From Hymenobacter elongatus (GTDB lineage Bacteria; Bacteroidota; Bacteroidia; Cytophagales; Hymenobacteraceae), in contig NZ_SRLD01000015.1 of the NCBI RefSeq assembly GCF_004745955.1, forward strand, positions 44,923 through 108,922: 64,000 nt of DNA. Reading direction: 5' to 3'. The position numbers and the translations under genes are program-made. A model generated the notes under the pieces. The model saw only the letters and a list, made by a program, of their open reading frames with translations. It ran no database searches and was not told the origin of the DNA. Below, in pieces: positions 7,878 to 16,300 of the stretch (position 1 is the first letter of the stretch; each line of letters starts with the position of its first letter).

Positions 7878-9068
7878 TTATTTTTGAGTCTTCCGGCGCG
7901 CTATTTCTTTTTGGATCAGCAGAAACTCGCGGCTGCTCTGGCCCGCTATGGCTGTATTCTCGTCCGCGCGCCGCAGCAGGTAAGGCATTACTGACTCCAC
8001 GGGGCCGTAAGGGACGTATTTAGCCGTGTTGTAGCCCGCATTAGCCAAGTTATAGGTTAGGTTGTCGCTCATGCCGTAGAGCTGCGCAAACCAGACGCGC
8101 GGGTCGCCGGGGCGTATGTTAGCCTCCTGCATTAAACCCGTGAGCAGCAGAGAGCTGGCCTCATTATGGGTGCCGGCACAAATGCTGATCCGGTCGGCAT
8201 GAGCTATGCAATAGCGCAGTGCATCATCATACAGCTGGTCGGTAGCGTCTTTGCTGGCATTGATGGGGTTTTGATAGCCGCGCTGCGTGGCTACCCGGCC
8301 CTCTTTTTCCATGTAAGCGCCCCGCACCAGTTTGCCGCCCAGAAAATAATTGCCCCGCGCAGCCGCCTCACACGCCTGTTCGATGGCCTCTAACCGGTCG
8401 TGGCGGTAGAGTTGGTACGTATTCCAGACGATGGCTGAGTCGTGGTTGTATTTGGCCATCATTTCGTAGGCCAAGGCATCAATCGTGCCCTGAAACCAGC
8501 TTTCTTCGGCGTCGATAAACACCCGAACCCCGTATTGATGCGCTCGGGCACAAATGGCTTCCACGCGGGCTTTCGACCGGTCGTAGCTGGCCTGCTCGGC
8601 GCTGGAAAGAGCCTTGCCGCTCTGCACTTTCTCCAGCAAAGCACTATCGGCAACGCCAGTGACTTTGAACACGGAGAAAGGAATGTGAGTAGAGCGGTGC
8701 GCTAAGTCGATGGTTGCCAAAATCTCATCCCGCGTGTGGTCGAAACTGTGGTCGTTGCCTTCGCCTTCCACCGAGTAATCGAGAATGGTGCCGATGTTGT
8801 AGCGCCCCAGTTCCTCAATGGCAGGCAGGCATTCGCGGATGGTCTCGCCGCCGCAAAACTGCTCGAAAATGGTTTTCTTAATCAAAAACTTCACCGGTAG
8901 CTTCCATTTTAGCGCCGATTTCATCAGGCCGCCCCCGGCTTTGACCAAGGTAGTGTTGTTCATGGCCGCGAACAGAGCGTACATCTTGCGTAGCTCAATA
9001 TCCGATTTGGAGGCGAAAGCAACGGCCGTATCGGTAAAGGAAATGGGCGGGGATTGGGTTACTGGCAT
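7878..9068 (-). CDS. putA: Proline dehydrogenase (monofunctional)
   Basis: Oxidises proline to pyrroline-5-carboxylate with FAD and feeds electrons to quinone, the first step of proline catabolism. 396 residues, the length of a monofunctional PRODH barrel; the P5C dehydrogenase half is not in the window. Family signatures include VFIDAEESWFQ, KLVRGAYMEKE and the C-terminal YLLRRADENTAI, whose paired arginines and the Glu three residues on bind the proline carboxylate and amine. The ATG at 9068 gives MPVTQSPPISFTDTAVAFAS; another ATG lies 48 nt upstream. It is divergent from the DAHP synthase gene across a 173-bp gap in which I see no clear promoter box. Confidence 0.93.
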   Translation of the reverse strand: MPVTQSPPISFTDTAVAFASKSDIELRKMYALFAAMNNTTLVKAGGGLMKSALKWKLPVKFLIKKTIFEQFCGGETIRECLPAIEELGRYNIGTILDYSVEGEGNDHSFDHTRDEILATIDLAHRSTHIPFSVFKVTGVADSALLEKVQSGKALSSAEQASYDRSKARVEAICARAHQYGVRVFIDAEESWFQGTIDALAYEMMAKYNHDSAIVWNTYQLYRHDRLEAIEQACEAAARGNYFLGGKLVRGAYMEKEGRVATQRGYQNPINASKDATDQLYDDALRYCIAHADRISICAGTHNEASSLLLTGLMQEANIRPGDPRVWFAQLYGMSDNLTYNLANAGYNTAKYVPYGPVESVMPYLLRRADENTAIAGQSSREFLLIQKEIARRKTQK

Positions 9069-9241
9069 GCGGGTGGCTAGCTTTGGGCGGGCTAATGAGA
9101 GAGGCCTGTTTGGCAAGGCGAAGATAGCCGTTAAACATCGTTTCGGGCCGCATAGTTACCAGGTTGCCCCGCCTTTTTGGGTGCTGGCTTGTGCTGGCCG
9201 AAAGGAGGTAGCCCACTTCTCTGTTCTTTTTTACCTCATCT

Positions 9242-10339
9242 ATGGAAAGCGTACCTACTGCTGATACATTTTTCACCCGGCTGTTGGCCGCCAAGGGCCA
9301 GCCGATGCTTATCGCGGGGCCCTGTAGCGCCGAAACGGAGCAGCAGGTGCTAACGACGGCCAAAGCGCTGAAGGCGTTGGGGAACATCGATCTGTTCCGG
9401 GCCGGTATCTGGAAGCCCCGCACTCGCCCCGGTTCCTTCGAAGGGGTAGGAGCACAGGGCTTGGCTTGGCTGCGCCGCATGAAAGAGGAAGTAGGATTGC
9501 CCGTGACGGTGGAAGTGGCCACGCCCCGCCATGTCGAAGAGGCTCTGGCGCATGGCGTAGACGTACTCTGGATCGGGGCTCGCACCACGGTAAACCCGTT
9601 TGCGGTGCAGGAGCTGGCCGATGCCCTGGCGGGCACCAATATCCCCGTGATGGTGAAGAACCCCGTCAATCCGGATGTGGCCTTATGGGCTGGGGCGTTG
9701 GAGCGGCTAGAGCGGGCCGGTATTCGGCAGCTGGCGGCCATCCATCGGGGCTTTAGCACCTTTGCTCCGTCGCGCTACCGCAACGCGCCTACCTGGCAGT
9801 TGGCTATTGAGCTCAAAACGCGCTTTCCGCACTTGCCACTAATATGTGACCCCAGCCACATTGGGGGCCGGCGCGACCTGCTGCTGCCTATTTCCCAAAA
9901 AGCCCTCGATTTGGACTACGATGGGCTCATGATTGAAACCCACCCCGACCCCGACCATGCGCTCAGTGATGCCGAGCAGCAAGTGACCCCGCAGCGCCTG
10001 GGAGAGATTTTGGCGGAGCTAAAGTATCGCTACCGCTCCAGCGACAACGAAGATTACCTGAACAAGGCCGAGGAGCTGCGGCAGAAAATGGATGTGGCCG
10101 ACCGGGAAATCATTGAAGCCCTGGCGCGACGCATGTCTTTGGTAGAGGAGCTGGCTGAATACAAAAGGGAAAATAACGTTAAGATCCTGCAGCTCGACCG
10201 CTGGAACGAAATTTTTACTTCCCGGCTGCAATGGGCAGGGAAGCTGCGGGTAAACGAGAAGTTTGTGGCGGAGCTCTATAAGCTCATCCATTTGGAGAGC
10301 ATTCGAAAGCAAACCGAAATTCTACAGCGCCCGGACTAA
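9242..10339 (+). CDS. Bifunctional 3-deoxy-7-phosphoheptulonate synthase / chorismate mutase
   Basis: Catalyses the first committed shikimate step (phosphoenolpyruvate plus erythrose 4-phosphate to DAHP) and, through its C-terminal domain, chorismate to prephenate. The first 265 residues or so are a KDO8PS-like, type I-beta DAHP synthase barrel: MLIAGPCSAET, FRAGIWKPRTRPGSFEG, VMVKNPVN, CDPSHIGG. The last 95 form an AroQ-type chorismate mutase helix bundle (LRQKMDVADREIIEALARRM; KILQLDRWNEI). This fusion is typical of Bacteroidota, where the mutase domain also mediates feedback control. It heads a shikimate group with aroB and aroA on the same strand, interrupted by one divergent lipoprotein gene. 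Confidence 0.95.
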   Translation: MESVPTADTFFTRLLAAKGQPMLIAGPCSAETEQQVLTTAKALKALGNIDLFRAGIWKPRTRPGSFEGVGAQGLAWLRRMKEEVGLPVTVEVATPRHVEEALAHGVDVLWIGARTTVNPFAVQELADALAGTNIPVMVKNPVNPDVALWAGALERLERAGIRQLAAIHRGFSTFAPSRYRNAPTWQLAIELKTRFPHLPLICDPSHIGGRRDLLLPISQKALDLDYDGLMIETHPDPDHALSDAEQQVTPQRLGEILAELKYRYRSSDNEDYLNKAEELRQKMDVADREIIEALARRMSLVEELAEYKRENNVKILQLDRWNEIFTSRLQWAGKLRVNEKFVAELYKLIHLESIRKQTEILQRPD

Positions 10340-10367
10340 CTGTCCTCGATTGGTCGGCCGGTGAGCT

Positions 10368-10808
10368 TTAGCGCTTGCCGGTAAACTCGGTGTACTGGCC
10401 CTTGTGCCCTCCTTTGTAGTACACGTTGCCGCCTTTGCCATTCTCGGTATCCTGCAGAACAAGCTTATTACCCGAAACAGAATAAAACTGCTGGCTTTTG
10501 TAGCCACGATAGATGATCATATTCTTGCTTTTACGCCAGCCGTTGCCCACGGCTTTCAGCCGAAACTTAGCCGCTCCGATCATGGCTCCGTCCTGATAGA
10601 ACCGGGCCCGGCCGCGTCGGTCAAACTCAACGACCACCGTGTGGCCGGTAGTAGCCGGAGTGGCGCTACCGGCCGCGTTGGCACTTTGCACCCATTCCCA
10701 GCGACCAACCAGCTGGTCTTCCATTGTTGGCATTGCATCGCGGCTGCAGGCTGAGCCACTGGTGGCTACGGCAAATACATAAAGCCAAGGGGAGCAGGGC
10801 GCTTTCAT
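10368..10808 (-). CDS. Small lipoprotein of unknown function
   Basis: 146 residues starting at the ATG at 10808. The N-terminus is a short hydrophobic signal ending in a lipobox (TSGSAC, cysteine near residue 21), so the mature protein is probably acylated and membrane-attached. The mature part is a small beta-rich domain (QLVGRWEWVQSANAAG, VVVEFDRRGRARFYQDGA, YSVSGNKLVLQDTENG). This alternation resembles lipocalin-like domains that open with a GxW motif, but the match is by feel only. It ends 28 bp from the DAHP synthase stop (convergent) and is divergent from aroB. Confidence 0.7.
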   Translation of the reverse strand: MKAPCSPWLYVFAVATSGSACSRDAMPTMEDQLVGRWEWVQSANAAGSATPATTGHTVVVEFDRRGRARFYQDGAMIGAAKFRLKAVGNGWRKSKNMIIYRGYKSQQFYSVSGNKLVLQDTENGKGGNVYYKGGHKGQYTEFTGKR

Positions 10809-10929
10809 AAGAGTAGTGAAAGGAGTTGTTTTCTTTGTGATGTGGAATAATGGCACGTCTATATTTTGCACCAAAGTAAGTTTTATTTGGCTTAAATACT
10901 TCTTGTTAGGTGTATTTTTTTGTTTAAAG

Positions 10930-11976
10930 ATGAAAAAATTGGATAATAGAATTTCAATTGGTTTTCAGGCATTGGATGAGCTGGCGTCTGTGCTCCGGCA
11001 GCCAGCCGTAAGCCAGGTTTTTGTGCTAGTCGATTCCAACACGGTGCAGCACTGCTACCCGCTGGTGAAGGCCTATCTGCCGGAGCACACCTTGGTTGAA
11101 ATTCCGGCCGGGGAGGAACACAAAACCCTAGCCAGCTGCGACTCGGTATGGTGTCGCCTCACGGAGAAAGCCGCCGACCGATTTGCCGTTGTGGTGAACC
11201 TGGGCGGTGGCGTAGTAACTGACCTGGGCGGGTTTTGCGCCGCTACTTACAAGCGGGGCATTCGCTTTGTGCAGGTGCCGACCACGTTGCTGGCCCAGGT
11301 TGATGCGAGTGTGGGTGGTAAAACCGGTATTGACTTCCTGGGTTTCAAAAACCAGATTGGCGTATTTCAGGAGCCAGCGGGCGTTTTTATCGACCCACGC
11401 TTTCTGACCACTCTGGACGGCCGTCAGCTGAAGTCGGGCTATGCCGAAGTGGTGAAGCACTGGCTGATTGCGGATGCTGAAGCATTTGCGTTCCAGCGCC
11501 ACGCGGGAGTGGTAGTCGAAGACTGGACGGACATCATCCGGGCGTCCGTCGCTACTAAACAGCACATCGTGGAGGCCGATCCGCTGGAATCGGGGTTGCG
11601 GAAAGTGCTTAATTTTGGCCATACTGTCGGCCACGCCCTGGAAAGCTACCTGCTACAGCAGCCCGGCCGCGAAATACTGCACGGGGAGGCCGTAGCTGCC
11701 GGAATGGTGTGCGAAGCCTGGCTATCGGCGCAACGAGGCATGCTGAGCGCGCAGGAGCTGGAGCAAATAGAGGTTTTCCTGTTTTCGGTATTCGAGAAAG
11801 TACAGTTTGTAACCCTTGAAACCGCTGTTATTGCCCAACTAGCCCTGCAGGACAAAAAGAACAGCGGTACCACCATTAACTGCACGCTGCTCGACGGCAT
11901 CGGGAAGGCCGTGTACGACCAGCCCGTGCCTGTGGCCGAAATAACGGAGGCGCTGCGCTACTATCACCGGCTATAA
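10930..11976 (+). CDS. aroB: 3-dehydroquinate synthase
   Basis: Cyclises DAHP to 3-dehydroquinate with NAD and a divalent metal, the second shikimate step. 348 residues. Recognised by NLGGGVVTDLGGF (NAD site), TTLLAQVDASVGGKTGID, KSGYAEVVKHWLI, LNFGHTVGHALE and LHGEAVAAGM, the latter two carrying metal-ligand histidines. The ATG at 10930 (MKKLDNRISIGF) starts at the normal family position; the longer in-frame extension is AT-rich leader. The stop is 50 bp before the proposed aroA start, so the two genes are probably one transcript. Confidence 0.96.
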   Translation: MKKLDNRISIGFQALDELASVLRQPAVSQVFVLVDSNTVQHCYPLVKAYLPEHTLVEIPAGEEHKTLASCDSVWCRLTEKAADRFAVVVNLGGGVVTDLGGFCAATYKRGIRFVQVPTTLLAQVDASVGGKTGIDFLGFKNQIGVFQEPAGVFIDPRFLTTLDGRQLKSGYAEVVKHWLIADAEAFAFQRHAGVVVEDWTDIIRASVATKQHIVEADPLESGLRKVLNFGHTVGHALESYLLQQPGREILHGEAVAAGMVCEAWLSAQRGMLSAQELEQIEVFLFSVFEKVQFVTLETAVIAQLALQDKKNSGTTINCTLLDGIGKAVYDQPVPVAEITEALRYYHRL

Positions 11977-12026
11977 GCCGGTAATTTGCCGTCAGATTTT
12001 TTCTCCAGCCTAACTGATTTTCACTC

Positions 12027-13280
12027 ATCGATACTTCTTCTTCCTTACACCTAAGCTGGTCGGGCCGGCCCCTCAGCGGCAGCGCCCAACTACCAGCCTC
12101 CAAAAGCGAAAGCAACCGGGCGCTGATTATTCAGGCCTTGGCCGGGGGCGGACAGCTGCACAACCTGTCGGACGCCAACGATACGGAGCTGATGCAGCGC
12201 CTGCTGGCGGAGCCCGCCACAGCCGACACGCTCAACGCTGAGGATGCGGGCACTGTCATGCGCTTTCTGACGGCGTATCTGGCCATTACCGGGCGCCAGG
12301 TGCTGCTCACGGGCACGGCCCGCATGCGGCAGCGGCCTATCGGGGTGCTGGTAGATGCCTTACGGCAGCTCGGAGCCCGCATCGACTACACGGAGCAAGC
12401 CGGGTTTCCGCCCCTGCAGCTACAAGGGCGCACGCCCCAACCGCCCGCAGAGGAGCCCGTGGAGCTGCGCGTACGCGGCGACATCAGCAGCCAGTATATT
12501 TCGGCTCTAATGATGATTGGGCCGCAGCTGCCTGGCGGCCTGCGCCTGCGCCTGCTTGGCAAAGTTGGCTCCCGTCCGTATATCCGCATGACGCAGTCGT
12601 TGATGCAGCATTTCGGAGCCCAGTGCCGCGACCTGGGCGAGGTGGTGGAAGTGCGGCCCCACGCCTATCAGCCCGCCGATTATACCATTGAAGGCGACTG
12701 GTCGGCGGCCAGCTATTGGTATGCTATGGTGGCGTTGGCTCCGGCTGGCTCATCTATTGTGCTGCCGGGGCTGCGCCAGTATTCGTGGCAGGGCGACCAG
12801 GCCATCGTCGGTATTATGGCGCAGTTGGGGGTGGTTACGGAGTTCGGAGCCGAAGGCGTAACGCTGACCCAGCAAGCCCCAGCGCTAGCCGTAGAGCAGG
12901 ACTTTACCCACTGCCCCGATCTGGCCCAGACCGTAGCCGTGGTGGCCGCCGCTACGGGCGTGCCCTTAGTTCTCACGGGCCTGGAGAGCTTGCGGATTAA
13001 AGAAACCGACCGGATTGCCGCGCTGCAAATTGAGCTGGCCAAATTCGGCGGGGCGCTGCTGGATGAGGGTGACGGCCGGTTTCGGGTGCCCAGCGCGGCA
13101 TTTCAGGTATCGGGTCAGAGCATCGACACCTACCACGACCACCGGATGGCTATGGCTTTCGCGCCCTTGGCATTGCGCGGTCCGCTCACGATACTGGCCC
13201 CGGCGGTAGTGCGTAAGTCGTATCCGCAATTTTGGCGGGAGCTGGGCACGGCAGGTTTCACCGTAACAGAGCAGACCTGA
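12027..13280 (+). CDS. aroA: 3-phosphoshikimate 1-carboxyvinyltransferase (EPSP synthase), unusual start
   Basis: Transfers the enolpyruvyl group of PEP to shikimate 3-phosphate. The coding frame is unmistakable from about 12060 (LSGSAQLPASKSESNRALI, with the Lys-Ser...Arg substrate-binding residues) through AEDAGTVMRFLTAYLAI, RGDISSQYISALMM, KETDRIAALQIEL and the C-terminal YHDHRMAMAFAPLAL. There is no ATG, GTG or TTG between the in-frame stop at 12015-12017 and the TTG at 12138, and starting at 12138 would delete the conserved ASKSESNR motif. An ATC at 12027 (CTCATCGATACT) is the best start candidate and gives 417 residues. It could be a rare ATC initiation, an ATG-to-ATC mutation or a base-call error. 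The gene follows aroB closely. Confidence 0.8.
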   Translation: MDTSSSLHLSWSGRPLSGSAQLPASKSESNRALIIQALAGGGQLHNLSDANDTELMQRLLAEPATADTLNAEDAGTVMRFLTAYLAITGRQVLLTGTARMRQRPIGVLVDALRQLGARIDYTEQAGFPPLQLQGRTPQPPAEEPVELRVRGDISSQYISALMMIGPQLPGGLRLRLLGKVGSRPYIRMTQSLMQHFGAQCRDLGEVVEVRPHAYQPADYTIEGDWSAASYWYAMVALAPAGSSIVLPGLRQYSWQGDQAIVGIMAQLGVVTEFGAEGVTLTQQAPALAVEQDFTHCPDLAQTVAVVAAATGVPLVLTGLESLRIKETDRIAALQIELAKFGGALLDEGDGRFRVPSAAFQVSGQSIDTYHDHRMAMAFAPLALRGPLTILAPAVVRKSYPQFWRELGTAGFTVTEQT

Positions 13281-13285
13281 AATAT

Positions 13286-14092
13286 CTAGGATAGTGGGAG
13301 CAGACTCTGGAAGTAGGCGGCTGAGTGTTGCAATCTGCTTCCATACCAGCTAAACAGCTCGCCATCGACAATGCGTACCGTGGCCGAGGGACAAAGCGCC
13401 TGGAACTCGGCCACATGCTTTTCGGCAAATGGGTAAGGCTCCGAGGAAAGTAGGATAGCCTCTGGGGATACCGCCGCCAGCTGGGCCGCCGTGACATCCG
13501 GATAGCGCGTAGCGTCGGCAAACACATTACGAAAGCCCGCCCGCTGTAGCATCTCATCAATGAACGTACCACCGGCCGCTACCATGTAGGGCTTGCGCCA
13601 GATGAAATAAGCTGCCGAAACCGGCCGGGGCGCTGGTTGCAGCGCGGTGAATGAAGCTTCTATCGTGTCGGCCAGAAGCTGGGCGCGGGCAGCCGTGCCG
13701 ATGATGGTGCCCAGCTGCCGAATCATGCGCAAGGAATCTTCCAGAGTGGTAATGTCGCTCAGCCAGACTGGGTGCTTTTCGGCTAGTTGTTCGATGCCCG
13801 ACTGGTAGTTCTCTTCCTTGTTGCCAATAATCAGGTCGGGCTTCAGCGAGTCAATTTTGGCAAAATCAAAATTCTTGGTACCCCCGATTACCGTCGCTTG
13901 CTGGCGTGCCTCGGCCGGGTGAATGCAGAATTTGGTGACGCCTACTACGCGGCTTCCCAGCCCCAGGTCGAAGAGCAGCTCCGTTTGGGAAGGCACCAGC
14001 GAAACGATGCGCTGCGGCGGATATGCCACCGTCACGCGCCGCTGCATCTGGTCGGTGAAGGTGAGCGGCGGCTGAATGAAAGGCAGGTCCAA
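13286..14092 (-). CDS. Helical-backbone metal receptor / ABC-type substrate-binding protein without signal peptide
   Basis: 268 residues of the BtuF/FepB-like fold that binds corrinoids, siderophores or heme. The N-lobe starts RIVSLVPSQTELLFDLGLG and runs on with VVGVTKFC and KIDSLKPDLIIGNKEEN. The C-lobe includes VSAAYFIWRKPYMVAAGGTFI and AILLSSEPYPFAEKHV. The N-terminus (MDLPFIQPPLTFTDQM) has no hydrophobic signal or lipobox, so a cytoplasmic location is suggested. No transporter subunits are adjacent. The stop codon lies 5 bp from that of aroA (convergent). The ligand cannot be told from sequence. Confidence 0.8.
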   Translation of the reverse strand: MDLPFIQPPLTFTDQMQRRVTVAYPPQRIVSLVPSQTELLFDLGLGSRVVGVTKFCIHPAEARQQATVIGGTKNFDFAKIDSLKPDLIIGNKEENYQSGIEQLAEKHPVWLSDITTLEDSLRMIRQLGTIIGTAARAQLLADTIEASFTALQPAPRPVSAAYFIWRKPYMVAAGGTFIDEMLQRAGFRNVFADATRYPDVTAAQLAAVSPEAILLSSEPYPFAEKHVAEFQALCPSATVRIVDGELFSWYGSRLQHSAAYFQSLLPLS

Positions 14093-14127
14093 GAGCGGAG
14101 GATTAACAGGAGTGGGGGTAGCGCTAC

Positions 14128-15000
14128 CTAGAGCAGCTTATAGTTTTTAAACTCAAATAGCCGCTTGCCAGTCTGCTTTTCAACCCAGTATAGAAGTTTG
14201 TTTTTAAACGAGAAGCGCTTCTGCGCGACGTCGATGGCCACCTGCCAGTTCAGGCGGGCAATGCGCGACTTCATCACGCCGGGATGCGTACCGGTGAATT
14301 TCTCCAGCGAGTCGAAGTCGTCGAAGTTGAATACTTCCGTGGTGGCCAGAGGCTGCTCTTCTGGCGGCAGGTCGCCGTGCCAAAACTGGTTGATGTGCTT
14401 CATTTTCTGCAGCATCTGTTTCGGGTTTTTTACCCAGCCATAATGATACACGAAGGCGTCGGCCGGTTGTACGCGCAGCTTTTCGCCGTTGCGCCGAAAC
14501 CCTTGGGCATCTTTGAAAGCCGTGATGGTTTTGTCGTTGCGAATCAGCCGCACCTCGTGCCCGTACCAGCGCCGGGAGTCGCCCACGTAGTCGAAGGTGC
14601 CGTAGAAGTGCAGATACTTAAACAAGAGGCCCTCCACCCGCTCGTCGGTGAGGTAGCGCTGGGCCGCCGCCCGAATAGCCGCGTGGTACTGCTCATGCAC
14701 TACTTCATCGGCCTGAATATAAAATGCCCAGTCGGCATCGGGCGAAATTTGCCGGAAGGCCTTGTCGGTTTCAATAGCCAACACGTGGCCGCCCTTGCGC
14801 AGCGCCGGGTCCCAGGTCGAGTGCACGATGCGCAGCTTGGGCGAATTGATAGAGCGAATCAGCTCTTCCGTGCCGTCGTCGCTGTCCCCGATGCTGACCA
14901 CCATTTCATCCACCACGGGCAGAATAGACGCAATGGCCTCCACCACCGGGTAGTCATTAAGAACCGCGTTTCGAACAATCGTGAAGCCGGAAATTTTCAT
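14128..15000 (-). CDS. Family 2 glycosyltransferase
   Basis: 290 residues from the ATG at 15000 (MKISGFTIVRNAVLNDYPVV). A GT-A fold transferase: the nucleotide-sugar-binding N-terminus has SIGDSDDGTEELI, and a metal-binding DxD-like element lies in WAFYIQADEVVHE. The central YLHFYGTFDYVGDSRRWYG and the lysine-rich C-terminus match glycosyltransferases of this subgroup. There are no membrane segments. Acceptor and sugar are unknown. It is upstream of and co-directional with the metal-receptor gene (35-bp gap) and probably co-transcribed with it, though a functional link is not evident. Confidence 0.8.
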   Translation of the reverse strand: MKISGFTIVRNAVLNDYPVVEAIASILPVVDEMVVSIGDSDDGTEELIRSINSPKLRIVHSTWDPALRKGGHVLAIETDKAFRQISPDADWAFYIQADEVVHEQYHAAIRAAAQRYLTDERVEGLLFKYLHFYGTFDYVGDSRRWYGHEVRLIRNDKTITAFKDAQGFRRNGEKLRVQPADAFVYHYGWVKNPKQMLQKMKHINQFWHGDLPPEEQPLATTEVFNFDDFDSLEKFTGTHPGVMKSRIARLNWQVAIDVAQKRFSFKNKLLYWVEKQTGKRLFEFKNYKLL

Positions 15001-15100
15001 GGGCAAGGTGAAGCAAGAAGAGGCACGGTACAGAAACGCATGGCCGGCATTGCCCGAAAGCAAGCCAGCCATGCGTTTCTATTAGCGGCCAAAGATAGGC

Positions 15101-16171
15101 TTAGCTGAAGTAGCGGAAATCGTGGTTGTCTTCGATGCGCAACAGCGTTTCGTAGATCAGCTTGGTCACGTTGTCCACGTCGTCGGCATGCACAGTTTCT
15201 ACGGTTGTGTGCATGTATTTGAGAGGAAGCGAGATAAGTGCCGAGGCCACGCCCGAGCCCGAGTAGGCAAACGCATCCGTATCGGTGCCGGTGGCGCGGG
15301 TAGCCGCTGCCCGCTGAAACGGAATGTCGGCTTCCTGCGCGGTCCGGATAATGAGGTCGCGCAGGTTGTTCTGCACGGCGGGCCCGTAGGTGATTACCGG
15401 CCCTTTGCCGCAATGCAAGTCGCCAGCCGTCTTTTTTTCATACATCGGCGACTGTGTGTCGTGGGTCACATCGGTGATGATGGCCACGTTGGGGTTGATA
15501 CGGTGCGCAACCATTTCCGCTCCGCGCAAACCGATTTCCTCCTGCACCGCATTCACGATATAGAGGCCGAATGGCAATTTCTTGCCGTTTTCCTGCAGCA
15601 TGCGGGCCACTTCCGCAATCATGAAGCCGCCCACGCGGTTGTCGAGCGCCCGGCCTACGTAAAACTTCTCGTTCATCACCATGAACTCGTCCTCGAAGGT
15701 GACGACCGAGCCCACATGCACGCCCATCGCCTCTACTTCCTTCTGGGAAGAGGCGCCGCAATCCAGGAAAATCGTTTCAATGGTTGGCGCTTTGTCCTGC
15801 TCCACCTTGCGGACATGGATGGCGGGCCACCCAAATACGGCTTTTACCACCCCTTTATCGGTGTGAATGTTTACCCGTTTGGAAGGGGCTACCAAGGCAT
15901 CCGAACCACCATTGCGGCGCAGATAGATATAGCCTTCCTTGGTGATATAATTAACGAAATAGCTGATTTCGTCGGCGTGGGCTTCAATAACGACCTTATA
16001 GGCAGCTTCCGGATTGATAACACCGACGACCGTACCATAGGTGTCCACAAAGTACTCGTCGATGTAGGGCTTTATATAGTCAAGCCAAATCTTCTGGCCT
16101 TCTTTCTCGAAACCGGTCGGTGAGGCATTATTCAGGTACTTCTCTAAGAAGTCAAAGCTCGCTGTACGCAT
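15101..16171 (-). CDS. M42-family metallo-aminopeptidase
   Basis: 356 residues. A dinuclear-metal cytoplasmic aminopeptidase of the TET/PepA type, often labelled glutamyl aminopeptidase or endoglucanase M. Metal and catalytic residues are visible in order: HAD in IEAHADEISYFV, the bridging aspartate in GRALDNRVGG, the EE pair in NAVQEEIGLRGA, the aspartate in IITDVTHDTQSP, and the final histidine in LKYMHTTVETVH. The ATG at 16171 gives MRTASFDFLEKYLNN; an upstream ATG 15 nt earlier is also possible. It is separated from the carboxylase gene upstream by a hairpin at 16216-16266. Confidence 0.9.
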   Translation of the reverse strand: MRTASFDFLEKYLNNASPTGFEKEGQKIWLDYIKPYIDEYFVDTYGTVVGVINPEAAYKVVIEAHADEISYFVNYITKEGYIYLRRNGGSDALVAPSKRVNIHTDKGVVKAVFGWPAIHVRKVEQDKAPTIETIFLDCGASSQKEVEAMGVHVGSVVTFEDEFMVMNEKFYVGRALDNRVGGFMIAEVARMLQENGKKLPFGLYIVNAVQEEIGLRGAEMVAHRINPNVAIITDVTHDTQSPMYEKKTAGDLHCGKGPVITYGPAVQNNLRDLIIRTAQEADIPFQRAAATRATGTDTDAFAYSGSGVASALISLPLKYMHTTVETVHADDVDNVTKLIYETLLRIEDNHDFRYFS

Positions 16172-16215
16172 GGATAATAGAGACAAGCCGCACTACGCGC
16201 GGATGAAAAGTTAGA

Positions 16216-16266
16216 CCTGTCCCACTACTATGAGATGCGTGAGGCATGCCATAGTAGCGGGGCAGG
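16216..16266. repeat. Imperfect inverted repeat between pccB and the M42 gene
   Basis: CCTGTCCCACTACTATG pairs with CATAGTAGCGGGGCAGG (two mismatched or wobble positions) around a 17-nt loop. It sits 34 nt past the carboxylase stop codon. The T tract is weak, so it could be either a terminator or an mRNA-stabilising stem. Confidence 0.55.
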
Positions 16267-16300
16267 GCAGTTACGATATTAGGGTTAAAATCGATTTAAT

